From: Paracentrotus lividus
Lineage: Eukaryota; Echinodermata; Echinoidea; Camarodonta; Echinidae
Direction: 5' to 3'
Length of the DNA: 64,000 bases
NCBI GenBank assembly: GCA_940671915.1
Contig: CALNVZ010003432.1
Span: 8,886,787-8,950,786, forward strand
Under the pieces are notes generated by a model. That model was not told the origin of the DNA. It worked only from the letters and a program-made list of their open reading frames with translations, and ran no database searches. A program made the translations under genes and the position numbers. Below are positions 1 to 13,745 of this stretch, piece by piece; within the stretch, counting starts at the first letter, position 1, and each line of letters starts with the position of its first letter.

Positions 1-761
1 TATATAAAGGCAGAATCCATGATCTCAGGCGCATAATTCTTTTATTTTCACTTTTATATTTTTAGCCAATAAGTTTTCCAATGAAACTATGACTAAAACT
101 GGGTTATCAGATCAACTGAGACACCAGGTAGTACTGATTTTCATTTTTCATCCCTGAAAATTGATAAGATTACTGATTGTTTCATGGAAAACACCCATTT
201 CAAAAGCTGAAGTCTATGTTTTATCCTATGGCATTTCCTCCTCAAAATACTAAACTGTTCTTGTGTGGATTTTTGTCATCTCTGGATAGGGGTATCTGGT
301 GAAGCCCTCTCATTGCTTCGTCTGTGGCAATGTTCGTCACTGTCACGTATCACTTGTAAACATGACATTTAGTGTCCCCATCTTGATAGAGGAATTTAGC
401 GGAGAGCTAGCCAGAGCTGTATATGTTATCTGAAAAGAGCTGACATGTGTTTCACACAGTTTGAATATAGCTTCTTCTTTCTAGGAAATTAGGAATACAA
501 CCATTGTGGAAATCTTTATAGTGGGGCAGTGTTTATGCTAGTTCAGTTTCGATACGAATATCGTCATGGTCTCATCTACACTGTCTGCAGCTTGAGTGGG
601 GTCTGCCTGGAATATTTAGATTTCTGAGGAATGGAGAATGTGCACATATTGTATTTGGGGGCAAACCTGAATCCTATGAACACTAATAATATATTTGTAA
701 AGCGCTGAAAGGACAACTCTGCTAAATCAAGAATACTAGAGTCTGTGCTTGTAGGGGTTGT

Positions 762-890
762 AGGACAACCACCCCTGGTTAATTATCCCCTGGACACCTA
801 CCCCCTCCAAAAATCTATCCCCTAACTACACCTTACCCTATTCCTGGGGTTAGTAGTCCTAGGTGTAATTGTCCAGGGGCTAGTTGTCCT
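762..890. mobile_element. MITE-like element, about 130 bp
   Basis: The left end AGGACAACCACCCCTGG is mirrored by CCAGGGGCTAGTTGTCCT at the right end. Short C-rich units (ccccTGG, tacccc) fill the middle. There is no coding capacity. Confidence 0.55.
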
Positions 891-1189
891 GATACGGCTT
901 GTAGGTTAGCCTAGGTCAGGATGCTGCTTCCACATTAGCTCGAGCTTGCTCCATCTGGAGGTTCTAGCCTGATCAGCCCTCCCCCAGAAAAAGCTAGAGA
1001 TACGAGAAACCACGTCCACATCAGCCCAAGTTGAGCGATTTCACTTTTGAGTGATAAATTAGCTCAAGCTATGAAGCATGCACACTTTGGACTCTTGAGT
1101 TTTGAAAATCGCGCCATTTTTTTCCTGCGCTATGGGCTGGGGACTTCAAGTTGCAAGTATTTCGTCATTTATTTTTAATATATTTCTTG

Positions 1190-1505
1190 GTTTTTGTCCC
1201 ACTTTCATTTTCTTTTCTATCATATTTATGTATTTCTTTCTCTTCTCTCATTTCTTATGTATTTCTTTGTTTTTGTCATTCTTTCACCTTCTTTTCTCTT
1301 AATACTTATGTATTTCTTTGTTTTTTCCTTCTTTCGTTTTATCGTCTATCATTTCTTATGTATTTCTTTGTTTCATTCTTCTTTCATCTTTTTTTCTCAA
1401 TTCTTATGTATTTCTTTGTTTTATCCCTCATTCATCTTTTCTTTTAATATAAATTCTTATGTATTTCTTTGTTTTATCATTCTTTCATCTCTTCCTAATT
1501 CTTTC
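1190..1505 (+). repeat. Degenerate minisatellite, TTTCTTATGTATTTCTTTG core
   Basis: At least five degenerate units of about 65 bp, each with a core like CTTATGTATTTCTTTG followed by a CTTTCAT(C)TT-rich spacer. The Phe/Ser-rich open frames across it are by-products of this low-complexity DNA. A single similar core occurs near 59070. Confidence 0.7.
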
Positions 1506-1587
1506 ATTTCGTATTATTTAAAAACCGGAACTCGAATTCCGTAATGGTTGGACATCATGAATAAAAAACTTGAGTGTGTCCACATCT

Positions 1588-1635
1588 GCGAAATAGCTAG
1601 CTAGTTCGCCAAATACTAGTAGCTAGCTATTTCGC
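1588..1635. repeat. GCTAGC-rich palindrome
   Basis: GCGAAATAGCTAGCTAGTTC is mirrored by TAGCTAGCTATTTCGC across a short loop. Further TAGCTAGCT copies follow at 1685 and 1770, so this is probably the end of another fold-back element. Confidence 0.5.
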
Positions 1636-1779
1636 AAACAAGCCCTAGTTTACTCGGGCTGGAATCTCAAGATTCTAGCCCATGAAATAGCTAGCTAATT
1701 GTGTTTGCATTACAAATAATCTCAAGCTACAATGTAGTTCTGATCGGGCTAATTGGCCAGATCAGAAATAGCTAGCTAT

Positions 1780-2288
1780 GAGTGTGTTCAATGTCCAATT
1801 TCAAATTTATACGCCAACATGAATCATGATACAAAACGCAATTACAAAACGCTGATATAAAGAAAAACAAAGAGGTGTTCATTGTCCCCCATCCCCGGTC
1901 GTAAAAATAAACGTGTTTCAAATCTCAATTTAAATTTATACGCCGAAAATTTAAACGCCGAAAAAGATGCGTTTACAAACACAATCAGCTTCCATTTTAC
2001 GACCTTGAGCATCGCGATTGCAACGAAATGCGACATTGAACAGGATTGAGTTTTCAAACGTGTTTAAATGTGCTCTCGCAATGGAAGCTTCCGGTGCAAT
2101 TGAAAAAAGGAGAAGATATTTGTTTTTTTAGAGTGGGGAATTTAAAGACGATCGACGTATAAACACGTTTAAATTTTGGACACTGAACGGTGCACCGTTG
2201 ATCGCGTTTGTGTTTGAGTTTTGTGATTGCGTTTTGTATCATGATTCATGTTGGCGTATAAATTTGAAACTGGACATTGAACACACTC
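1780..2288. mobile_element. Non-autonomous element with about 72-bp inverted ends
   Basis: The left end starts GAGTGTGTTCAATGTCC and the right end finishes GGACATTGAACACACTC; the inverted match continues for about 70 bases, including ATGAATCATGATACAAAACG. Flanking TAT on both sides may be a target duplication. No open frame has family similarity. Confidence 0.75.
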
Positions 2289-2950
2289 TATTTTATCATC
2301 TCGAGCTATATGAAGACGGGCCTTTAGAGGCATGAGAGAGTATTGCTCAGTTGATGATAAACATATTTATATGTTTATATTTGGCTCTTGACAGAGGATG
2401 TAAACAATAAACTCTGTATTTTATCATTATATGTAGGTTGTTTTGTGAAAAGAATATCAACAGATGATATGAGTACATTATATTGTTTACAAAAACAACT
2501 ATCAGCCCACCGATAGTACAATTCTTGAGACATGGTTAGAATTACTGACAGATACTAAGGATAGAGTGAGGGATGGAAAGACGAGGGTGAGAGAATAAGC
2601 ATACAGATAGAGATAGTAAGATAGTTGGACAGACATACAGATAATAAGGAATGAGGGATGCAAAGATAAAGACTGACAGATACATAGTAAAAGAAAGAGA
2701 GAGGGAGAGAGAGAGAGAAAGAGAGAGGGAGCACAACAGAAAGACTGAGAGATTCTGACTGTAGACAGAAATGTTGTAAGAGGGTAGCAACATACTTTAT
2801 AAAGTATGATGGAGATCCTACTGAGGATGAACAGTTTTTCTTTCTTTTCTCTTTTTCCTTATCATATGATTCAAATGATATTCCTTCTAATATACTGATT
2901 TCGTCCCAGGGTATGAATATTCTTTTTCTTTTATTCATCCCTACTTGCAG

Positions 2951-3065
2951 GGTTTTGAGGAGCTTTGTCGGATGGGAGCGTGGGACTTTGTCATCAATCT
3001 TAGCGGCTCAGATCTCCCTCTCCGTGATGTGGATGATACGGCTGCCATGCTGGCATCAGCAAGAG
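2951..3065 (+). CDS. Exon A: GT14 core, nucleotide-sugar side
   Basis: Follows a pyrimidine-rich acceptor ending ttgcag and ends at a gtgag donor. It starts in phase 0 and leaves one base (phase 1), 38 codons. It encodes the WDFVINLSGSDLPLRD segment, the equivalent of WDFFINLSAADYPIR in vertebrate XYLT1. It is the first exon visible here; the missing upstream coding exons explain the lack of a start codon. Confidence 0.88.
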
Positions 3066-6000
3066 GTGAGCATTTCATTCAAACCTCAGAAGGCAATACT
3101 TCACTAGCTCGAGCTTGACATATAGCTTAAATCTGTGGTTTAACTATGGGTAGCAAAACGTGACGCAATCTCTCTATCTTGTTCCTTACACGTTTACTGG
3201 ATTCTAGAATCGTGTTTTAATGATTAGGACATTTTTTTGTACTTCTTATTCCCAGGCAGTTTAGAATAGTTTCAGCACCAAAAATTCTGATAAATCAAAC
3301 ATCTACTGTTCAGGATTTTGTCACAATTTGCTACCCATAGTTAAAACACAGATTTAAACTGTGGCATAACTTAGGACACCTTTGTGAATACAGGCAACAG
3401 TGTGCTATTTCTGAACAAGCCTGATGCGATAATATCAGGATTTTCCTCTAGAATAGCACACTGAATTGGGCAAAATCTCAAACCCAAGTCATCTTGGGAT
3501 TATTTCCAAACTCTAGCTTAGTATTGTGGTTTTGGCTCTACCCTTAAATCTAAGGCATATATCAGGCTTTTTTTGTGCAAGCTCGAGATTAAATTGTTAG
3601 AGCTCAAGCTGATCATTTTCCCTGATCCACGGATCATTTTCCCTGATCCACCTTCCACTGCGCTATTTTTCAAGCTTAAGTGAATAAAGCACCGCCTAAT
3701 GATTGAAAATATGAAATGGAAATTGCATCTTGGTGTTGAATTAGTTTGAGGAAAGGAGGAAAATCAGAGAAATAGATCAATAAAGGTTTTAATGCAATGC
3801 TGTTTATTTAATAATTCAGGGAAATATGTTTAAAGGTTGTAATGAAGCATGTGTATGATAACTTCAAATTGGCAACTCCAGATTATCTTTAAAACAGGTT
3901 CTTATCTATGGAAATATAATAGTGTGACTTCATCCTGATGAATGCCTCGAGTGAGAGAGTGATTATTGATCGGGTGATCCTGATAACTTTGATATGGATT
4001 ATTCCAGACAAGATGGGATCATCTTTTTCTTACATTCCCAGAAGGCGTATTTATAAACTATCAGTCAGTTCAGAGACAAGAACGTTCTCTAAAGTTAAAC
4101 CAAATTCAATGGGAACTGAGTGTTTATGCTGATAAGAACCAATCTCTATTATTCTGCAAGTCAATGGGTTACTACCGACTTTTGAGAAATTAATGGTCTA
4201 AATGTTTGTTTTACATTATGTTAGCGCTAAATTTGTTGTTGGTTATAATTGCGTTCTTACTGATAAGAATATGTGCTTGAATCAGTTGGTACAGATCTAT
4301 TTTCTTGTTTTCATCATCATCAGCTTGTATTGATTAAATATATTTTCTTTCTATTTTGTCCACATTTAGACTTGTGTTTAGCAAGATTTCAGAGACCTGT
4401 TAATACATTATAATACTGAGTACTGGTTTCAAGTCCTTATTTCTAAAGACACAGTATTCTGTGGGGGGATTGTATGGGGGCAGTTCCAAGCAAAACAGGA
4501 CATGGAGCTGAAATTTTAATGTGCCGCTGTGCCTTTGAAAATGCAAATTAGTATCTGAAATTACCACAAAGGGCTTCTTTACAATACAACCAATCATTCA
4601 AGTTAAAAAAAAATTGCGATTCAGTATTCTTGCGCTGAATAATTGATCAAACTCAAATTTGCACGTATGGGACTATGGGGCTTTAAATGCCTCTAATTCT
4701 GATATCTCGTCACTTTTTGCCAATTTTTTTGGCTTAATGTAATTGTCATGGTCTACTCCAACAAACTTTGGTATTAATATTTCTTTATAATGCATTTCTC
4801 CTCACGAAAAAGACCGGGAAACCAGATGTCACTCAGTAACCGTCACTCCGTAACCGGACAAGGGTTCAAGTTTTAAGTCATAATTAACAAAATATTCAAC
4901 CAATTTTTTTATGCAAGGTGGCATATTATACCTAGAATAACATAGAACCCAATCAATAACTCAAAATTGTGATAGCCATTTAAATTTCACAGAGTTTAAG
5001 CAAAATGTTTTCTGTTCAAATATGCATGTCCATTTTGCGTCACTCCGTAACCATGATTATGAATATTCATATCTCATTAATTAAGAGGATCACTACAAAA
5101 AAAAATTATCATTTTGAAAAGAGGGTACCATCAGCTTTTGTCATGAACCATTTCTTTGTACATAAAGATTAAAGTATGGGTGATAAACTTGTTTGAATGC
5201 TGAAATGTTGCTTCTGAATGTCACTCCGTTACCTTGGAACTGCCCATGGACAGAAGCAAGAGAGAACGTTTCATGCATGATAAAATGCAGAGTACATCTT
5301 TCAAGTATTTCTGTGTTAACATGACCTCAGAGTGCAGTAGACAACAGGAAAAGCACAAGGAGGATAGCAAATAAAGTGATGCAGTCCCAAATGACCCAAA
5401 TGAAGTCTTGAGTGTATTCACACTAGAGGAAGAATGTAAGAAACAAATCTTCACCTTCCCGCAAGAATATACTTAATGTAAACGCGTTGCTATGTCTTTG
5501 AAGGGAAAGTTTACCCTGGGTTTAAATTGGTTTTAAAAAATGTAGACAAATTTTGTAAAAATATGCGTGAATTTTTGAAGAAAATCAACCAAAAAATAAC
5601 AAAGTTATGAATATTTAAAATTTTGATTCTGTGACGTCACGTGCGAGCTGCTCTATGCGTTATGTAATGTAAATTGTCATTTGTCATAAAAGTGTCATTT
5701 TTTAAAGAAGAATATTAAGTATTTCACCTGTGCAGGTGATATATCATCAAACCTATGTTCATATACAAACCTCTATCAAAATAACTCATTTCTTTATCAT
5801 GAACCATGAAAAAGACAGTTTTATGGAATTTTCATACACAACACATGGGATTGTTGCTCACACGTGACATCATAGAATCAAAACTATTAAGTATTCATAA
5901 CTTCGCTATTTATTAGTCAATTTTTTTCAAAATTTCACTCATATTTTCCTTTTATTTTCCTACATTGTTTAAAGCAAGAAAATTCCAGGGTGAACTTCCT

Positions 6001-9000
6001 CTTTAATGTTTATCCTTAAGGAAACTCATTGTTCAGGGAAATAGAGATGAAATTTGTAATAAAAAACGCTATGGTAAGGAAATCAGGGCAAAGTCCAAGT
6101 TTATACATATTTAGACCAAACATGTTTCGGGAAATTTTTCTATCATATGTGTGAAAAGGCTACTTGTTTTTCCAATGGAATGCTATTAAGACTGACCAAA
6201 GTTCAATTTCGTTTTCGCACTCTACAATGTACTGGCAGACGGATGCAGTTTGCAGGATACCATGAAGTGGTGCTAATTGCCTTCCCACAAACTTTTACAA
6301 ATTTATACTACTTTGTAGATACTGTAGCAAGTAGAAGTGTCATGGGCTAGTGGTCTAATTTGACAAGGGATGCAAAGTTCATGGGGTTAATCCTCGACAT
6401 GGCACTAATCCTTAAGCAAGGCATTTTATCTACATCACTTCTCCTCACCCAGGTGTGTGTTTATGGATATCCGGTGTGCTGTGGGTTTCATTGTGATTGT
6501 ATGTGAGCATGGGCGGCTATATATCAGTAGCGGATTCAGCCTTAGTTCACACAATTAAAAGTATCGACCCATGCCCAAACATAGTAGAGTTGGGCCTCAC
6601 AATCTTTAGGAATTGCAAAAGTGGTATCCACACCTGATAATATATGCATGGCTGGATTGTTCCCCAGGTAGTGGAGATCGTGGACTTTCAGTGCAAACTT
6701 GTAACAATACTTTAAAGTGCTTTCAGCTCGAGCGGTTACTTAAATGGGAAAAAGCGCTACATGTAGATATAAAAACCAGATACTACCCATACATTTTAAC
6801 ACTCCACAACTCAAAAGGCAAAAGGAGCTTCATTGCAGTCAATTGAAAGCAGTGAAGATGTAGGTGTCTGTGGATGATCTCTTCTTTTCTTTTTTATCGT
6901 TGAGGGTCTTAGAATGATGCGATTCCCAGAAAAGAAGCAGATGTCACTGAGATACTACTTTCTTTCAGTGGCACTTAGCGACCTAATTTGGCAAACATTT
7001 TAAGATGATGTCATATCCAGTAATTAGCAAACCATGTACTTTCATGCTTACCCACCCCAACAAATGTGCATGATGTAGGGCAAAGTCCTTTCATAATTTT
7101 AAATTCTTCCTCCTTCTTTGAGGGCAGTGAGGAAAGGAGAAAATTATCTCCAATTTACATGCTGCTATTTAGGACCCTTGGAACAAGAATATGGAGTGGA
7201 TTCATTTATAGTTTGATATTGCCCCAGCTTGTGGTAGAGTGTTGAGTGTCGCTGGGGGCTAGAATATGGTATCAAGATCAAATTGGGGGTAAGGGGGCCG
7301 TTCCCACATCCTCACATGTGGTTGCTAAGTTTGTACTCCTATGTCTATTCAAAACTGTGGTGTACAACTCCTTTGGATGGGAAACTATTGACATTTTTCT
7401 TGCTGGCAATACTGCTTTGGTAGATATTAATTTCTTTGCAATAGTCTTTTCCTATGGTTTATCCAGTGGGAAATTGAAAATTCCTTGTAATAACTTTTTT
7501 TTTTCGTCTTTACATGAGGTTACAAAAGCTAGGTCAGTCTGGCCTCCATTTGTTTTTCATTGCACAAATGACTATAAATATAATAATATAATTATATATT
7601 TATAATATTAAATAAATAAAAAGTCAAGAAATCACTAAAAATGCAATGTTTCACTAGCTGCCTGATGATCGCTTTTGCGTGAAACTTGTGAGTAGTGACG
7701 AATAAATCATGAGACAAACGTAAATTTCTTTGTGATTTCTTGACTTTTTATTTATCAACGCTCTGCCTCCGGGATATTGAGTTACTACGATAGATTCGCC
7801 AAGTGTATATATAATGTAACATATAATAAATAAACCCCTAACAAAAAGTTTCGCAAATCGGCTTTGGGCAGTGATAACTTTTCAGGTATGCTCTAGTTAG
7901 TCCTGATATTCATACTATTGAAAAGATAATTTATTCCCCTTTTTATTGATATCCTATTTGTAATGATTGTGTCATGCTTAAATGCACAAAATATCAGAAT
8001 TTGGAGAAAAGTCAAAAGTCTAATGTTGCAAAATGCATTTTTATTGATCAAACTGAATTCCGAATCCCGACTTTAGGCCCTGGTAACTTTTGGGTTATTT
8101 TCTAATTTTTGTTGAATTTTATACCATTCATTTATTCCACTTTTCGATTGATACCCTAATTGTAACAATATTGTTGTTCTTGTATGCACAGATCACCTGA
8201 ATCTTAGGACAAGTCAGAAGTCAAATGTTGCAAATTGAATGCCTATTGTGAGTGTTATTGCCTGTTGCGAGTTACTGAATTTGAGCAATAACAATGCATT
8301 TTGCAACTTTTCACTTTTTACTTTGCTATATATTCATGAATTATGTGCATTCAAACAAGTCATGATGTTACCATTGCAAATAGGGTATCAATAAAAAGAA
8401 GAATAAATGAACTTTCCAATGCTATAAAAATGGATAGTGATAAAAAAACCCACATTAAAATGTATCGAGGTTCAAAGTTGTGTTACAGAACATTCAAACT
8501 GAACATTATCTTTCGCTTTCACAGGGGGTATTCAGGTGTTCTGTGGACCCGGGTATGACATCACCATGACAAATTAGGTATCAATAAAAAGAGGAATAAC
8601 TGAACTTGACAATGCTTCAAATTCAATGCAAATTATAAATTACTACAAAAGTTATTAGGGTCTAAAGTCGAGTTGCGGAACTTCAATGTGATCAATAAAA
8701 GTGAATTTTACAACATTTGACTTTTTACTTTTCTCCATATTCTGATATTCTGTGCATTGAAGCATGACACAATCATTACAAATAGGATATCAATAAAAAG
8801 GTGAATAAATTATCTTTCCAATGGTACAAATATCAGGAATAACTGAAGTGCACCTCAAAAGTTATCATGGCCCAAAGTCGATTTGCAGAACTTTTTGGGA
8901 GGGGTTTATAATAAGTATAACACTTTCACCTTGATATCGTAGATGAAAACAACTGGCAATGAGAACAGACTTCATTGGCAGAACGTGTCCTCATTACATT

Positions 9001-12000
9001 AGTGTTGATATCTAATAGATTCAGGTCAAAACAACGACGACACATGCGTGTGCCACTCAAGAGTCCCTTGCTGACTTCTGTGCTTTTAATTCTCTGAATT
9101 GTATGCCGAGCCTAAATCAGATCACCAAATCACTTGCATTAATCGAGATTGGAGGCAGATTTTATTCATCAGCTTTTGTTTGTTTGTTGGTTGAAGGTGT
9201 GTGTGCTTGTATCATTGCAGGGCCAAATTTTATTAAGCTGAGAGTTAAAAAGGTGTTAATTATCTGATATGATTTTATGTAGATTTAAGGTCCTTCTGGC
9301 TCTCACTGCCCTAAAATTTATACTCTCTTCTCTGTTTATCATATGCTAATAAAATGCTTTACATGAAGACAATCGCGGGTAAATGCTCAATATATGCTGT
9401 TTTTCTTCAAAATACAATATTTTGTAAAATTAAAAAGGGCTTTGTTAAAAAAAAAACTGTTTTTGGTGTTCCCCATTCTAGAGACCACTTGCAGCAGAGA
9501 TGCATCGACAGACATTCCATTAGATAATATGGGCTTGCTCCCCAGGTGTTCCAATAGGCCTACTCAGATATTGGTATACCTTGTTCGTTTAATGGAGAGT
9601 CATCTAGTTGCCGGTCTAATTTAATTGTAGGAAAAAAAATACAACCAAAAATTTCCTTGAATATTACTTTCTTCTACCTTTTTAGCTCATGGCTAAAGAC
9701 GGTAGCAATTAAGCATGCCATTTCCATTCTGTTGGGAAATATCTTGTAAGTGCTAGAGCCGTGGGGGAGGGGGTAGGACGGACAAATATGCAATTATATT
9801 GCCATTTTTGCTTCTTTTTTTTCCCCCCCTCACATCTAACAACTCTCACCAAGAAATGAGAGAAATTTCCTACATTCCTTTGATATCTCTTTTTGAAAAT
9901 ATGATATGCTCTATTCTTTGCCCCAAGAATAATCAAGTCTCGATCGGTCAGGTAATCTCATTATACTTCTTATCCATGAAATTGTTCCTTCAAAACAGGA
10001 ATTTCCTTGTAACTTTTGTGTAAAATGTATAGCCCGTGTTTATTGTTGATAGTTTAATACTATTGTATTTGTAAGACATTCATATTTCCTTCCTTTGTTT
10101 CTTTATTCCTTCCTCTTTCTTTGGAACGTATAACCACAGTCTGATTTGTCACAACTTGATATTTTCCCTTTAATTTAAAGGTAGTGTCATCCTTTTTCAC
10201 AAATTGCGAAAAATAATGCAACTTGGTATAACATTAGGATATGATCGACCTTATACTGTCTTTTCAATCTAGCTGTCATAGGTTGCCTAGATCAGTAATA
10301 TGAAACGAAAATCTGACTACCAAATCTCGACCAGCTCTCCATCAACATCGTTGATATTACAGCGCGTGCAGCTCGTCGCTCAGCACGGACCACACACGGC
10401 GTATCAGCGTGCATTTACCCGCACTACCGGTCAACTGTCGATTTGAATATCGCACCGTGCGGTTTTTTTTCTTCGAAGTACGTAAAATTAGGAGGGAATT
10501 ATGATAATCGCAATAGAATGATAAACATACACATTTGAGCTTAATCGTGTTGTGGGAAGATATAGTCATTGATATACTACTTTATCCTCTCAAAAACTAA
10601 AAATGTAAGATTTTTGCCTGCAAAAGGATGACACAGTCTTTAATTGAATGATATTTTCTATTATAATTGAATGATAATTTATGATACACATAAGGTAATA
10701 TTCAATTGAAAGTAGACATGGAGCTGAAATTTTAATGTAGCGCTGTGCCTAGAAAATGCAAATTAGGATCTGAAATCAACACAAATAATCATTTACCAAT
10801 CATTTATTTAATCATAATTTCAGGACCAATTGTAAAATTCAAATCCAACTGGTAATGACACATGCCACTCCTACATTATACATAGTATGGTAGTCATGAT
10901 CCATTCATAACCTACAAGTGCAAAGATGTGCGCCCTTTTGTCTCTCAAATTGTTGTGTCACACAGGTTTGAATATGACCATAAGTAATTTCTCCTTTTTC
11001 TGGGGTGGGGGAGGGAGAATTAAAAAAAAAATCAATGTTTTTCAGAGACCTGTTACATAAAGTCTTCAAATCATTTGCAAATTTATAGTAGCTAAATAGG
11101 ATCCTTTATGAATGCACTCTTTGCATATGCATAGAGTCCTACTATCAGAACGGTTGTTTCAAATTTGCAATTGACCATAACTCTTTCTGTTACTGGGCAC
11201 ACATGCAGTTACAACACTATAGGGCAAACAGTATCAATATCTTCTAGATCAGTACTATGAGCTGTTAATATTCACTTAAAATTTGGGGTTGAAAGGGGAA
11301 AAGATGACTTTCAAGAATTTCCACTGACGATGAAGGAAGTTTTCCACTGACCTTTCTTAAGTTATCATGGCCTAGAAAAAATTTATGACATCATTATTAT
11401 CTTGATTGGAAAAAGAGCAATATCATGCCCAAATATAATGTGACTTCAGACAGGTAGGTACAGTATTGATTGCAATGATTTAGCTCAGTTTCACACAGTT
11501 TAAATGGAGATGAGCTCATTTGATTGCAATCAACTGATTTTGTACTCCGTCAGTACTGTATGAAGTCTTGAGTATTGATAGGTTCTAAAGATATCAATTT
11601 TGTTTAATTCTAAAGGAATAACAGTCAGAATCTTGGAGAAAATCTTTAATCATAATTAAAATTTCAGCAAATGACACCGAGCATCTACATGTGGTAATAA
11701 TTGCAACAATATTGGCTTTGCAAGTCAAGATCTACTATTTTTTCTTCTAATTTCAATCTTTTTCTTGCTTGAATCTACAGTGCAATCTTAATCAGGCTCT
11801 CATCACTAGGTCAAGGCGGTTGATAAGAAACGTACAAGAGTGTAATAATATTTTCCGGTAAAAAAAAAACTTGCTCGATCAGCAAGATTGTGTCATTTGT
11901 TATGAAAGTGGTCCATCTATTATACTCATTTCTTCAATCGCTCCCTGTATATGATTCAAAGCTAAAGGGGAAAAGAAGAATATTAGAATTTACAGGCCAT

Positions 12001-12964
12001 CAACTAAAAGGACATTGACAATTTCAAAATGAGTGAGAAGCGATCAATACAAATGCAAATTTGATCTGATTGAGTTTTATGCATTTTCATTTGATGCTAT
12101 TTGCCTACTCACAGCTGATAAAAAAGTCAAGAGTATTGCCCTTGAGTTATCTAAAGAGCTCCCTCCAGATGTTCTTGTTAACTAGTGCATCGACCTCTTA
12201 ACCCTCTGAAGTAAAAAAAAAAAATTACATGAAAGTCAAGTTCAGCAGCTTCTGAGCTCAAAACAAAATCTGACTTTTCCCTTGTGCTTGCTGGTCAAAG
12301 ATAAAGATTTTATTACTTGCTGCAAATAAAACTGTTTTTGGAACAGGTTGACATGTCTAACATATACATGTATGTTTCTTTTTATTGTTCTCAAGGGCAC
12401 AATTTCATGAGGCAAAATGGCAACTGGAAAGACCGGAGCGACAAACCCACCGATTTCTCTGTTTGGTACGGATGCGGAGGTCATGTTTACAATGTGTCGT
12501 ACAGGGGAAAGAGACCAGAATGGACGGACATGCACAGTACTTCACAGTGGGCTGTCTTCTCAAGGTGGGTATTGAACCCTAGTGCTGCTTGTTCTGGTAC
12601 CAGTTAAACAAACCACTGGTCCGCTGGAATATATTTTTTAAAAATTTGATGGGGGGGGGGGGGTTAACAAAAAACAATGCTATTCAAGTCAAGTCTGTTA
12701 AGCCAATCAGATAGCTTGTAAAACCTAAAATTTGTAATAATGGTAATAATACATTGTTTCAGTTTAATTGATTGAATTATTTGAACACTCTGTTCCCTCC
12801 TTGTTTTGAACACTTCTTTCTCATCAAAGAAACCGTTTTCTATTTTTGTGTGATTTGTTTTAAATGAAAGAATTCAAGATGAATCTAAATGATGTTTTTT
12901 TTCTTCCTAATTTGAAGGATATTTTTTTTGTTCCTCTTTAAAACTTCTCTTCTCTCTGTCTCTC

Positions 12965-13025
<61 letters not shown>

Positions 13026-13701
13026 ATAACCTCATTCTACTTATGCAAAGGATGTTGGAAAGAACTACATTAAGTTGTTAGCAGCTGTGCTCAAAATAAA
13101 TAAAGGACCTGTAGAGCATAAAAGGGAAAATTAATGGGAGAAATAATTTTTTAAAAGACAAATCTATTATTTCGGACACTGAATTTGATTCATGTGAGTG
13201 CAATAATGGAATGATAATGATGCCCCCTGTAATGCGATGAAATCGCATGAACATAGGGGATAGTATAAATTGACACTCATTTTTGCCTTGAGGGATATTG
13301 CCAAATACATGATTATGCCATTAACGTTATGAATAAATGGAAACCCATTTGTAGTTGGTGTTATACAATTATGTGGCAGATTGATTTTTAATGCAAGAAC
13401 AATATAGAATAACTTGTTCTTTTTAGATTTTTTTTAAATAGTCACCCTAACTCCGTTAAAGGTCGTGACACAAAATGACATCTCTAAATTTTTAATAATT
13501 TGAAATTCATAACTAGTATTATAAGAACCATTATTTATCCTGGTTTATCATTCTTATTGTTTACGTTGGTTTCTTACAAGAATAGTGTGTGAATTCAGCT
13601 TCAATTCAGTACAGCATAATACCCACACTAAAAAAAAAAAAGTATATTATAATTTTGAAATTAAACACTCTAACAGTAACCAAAGTTTATTTTCTTGCTC
13701 T

Positions 13702-13745
<44 letters not shown>

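Larger units (their letters stand above)
1..2950 (+). other. Intron upstream of exon A
   Basis: No exon is recognisable here. The stretch holds a short inverted-repeat element (762-890), a TTTCTTATGTATTTCTTTG minisatellite (1190-1505), a GCTAGC-rich palindrome (1588-1635), a 509-bp element with long inverted ends (1780-2288) and GA-rich sequence (2690-2745). The rest is AT-rich without visible structure. Confidence 0.6.
3066..12395 (+). other. Intron A-B, 9.3 kb
   Basis: Holds several fold-back elements (3115-3395, 5497-6005, 7608-7758, 7833-8914, 10179-10639), a tRNA-like SINE (6335-6545), a four-times repeated 14-mer (4828-5233) and a dispersed duplication (4494-4605 and 10713-10800). I see no exon-like conserved frame in it. 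Confidence 0.7.

Noticed and set aside
1102-1544. Three overlapping Phe/Ser-rich frames
   Set aside because: Translations of a T-rich minisatellite with no domain.
6335-6400. Possible functional tRNA gene
   Set aside because: Only loose A- and B-box likeness, no full cloverleaf, followed by a SINE body.
7246-7605. 119-codon + frame in intron A-B
   Set aside because: No recognisable domain, no matching phase with exons A or B, and it ends in AT-rich sequence.
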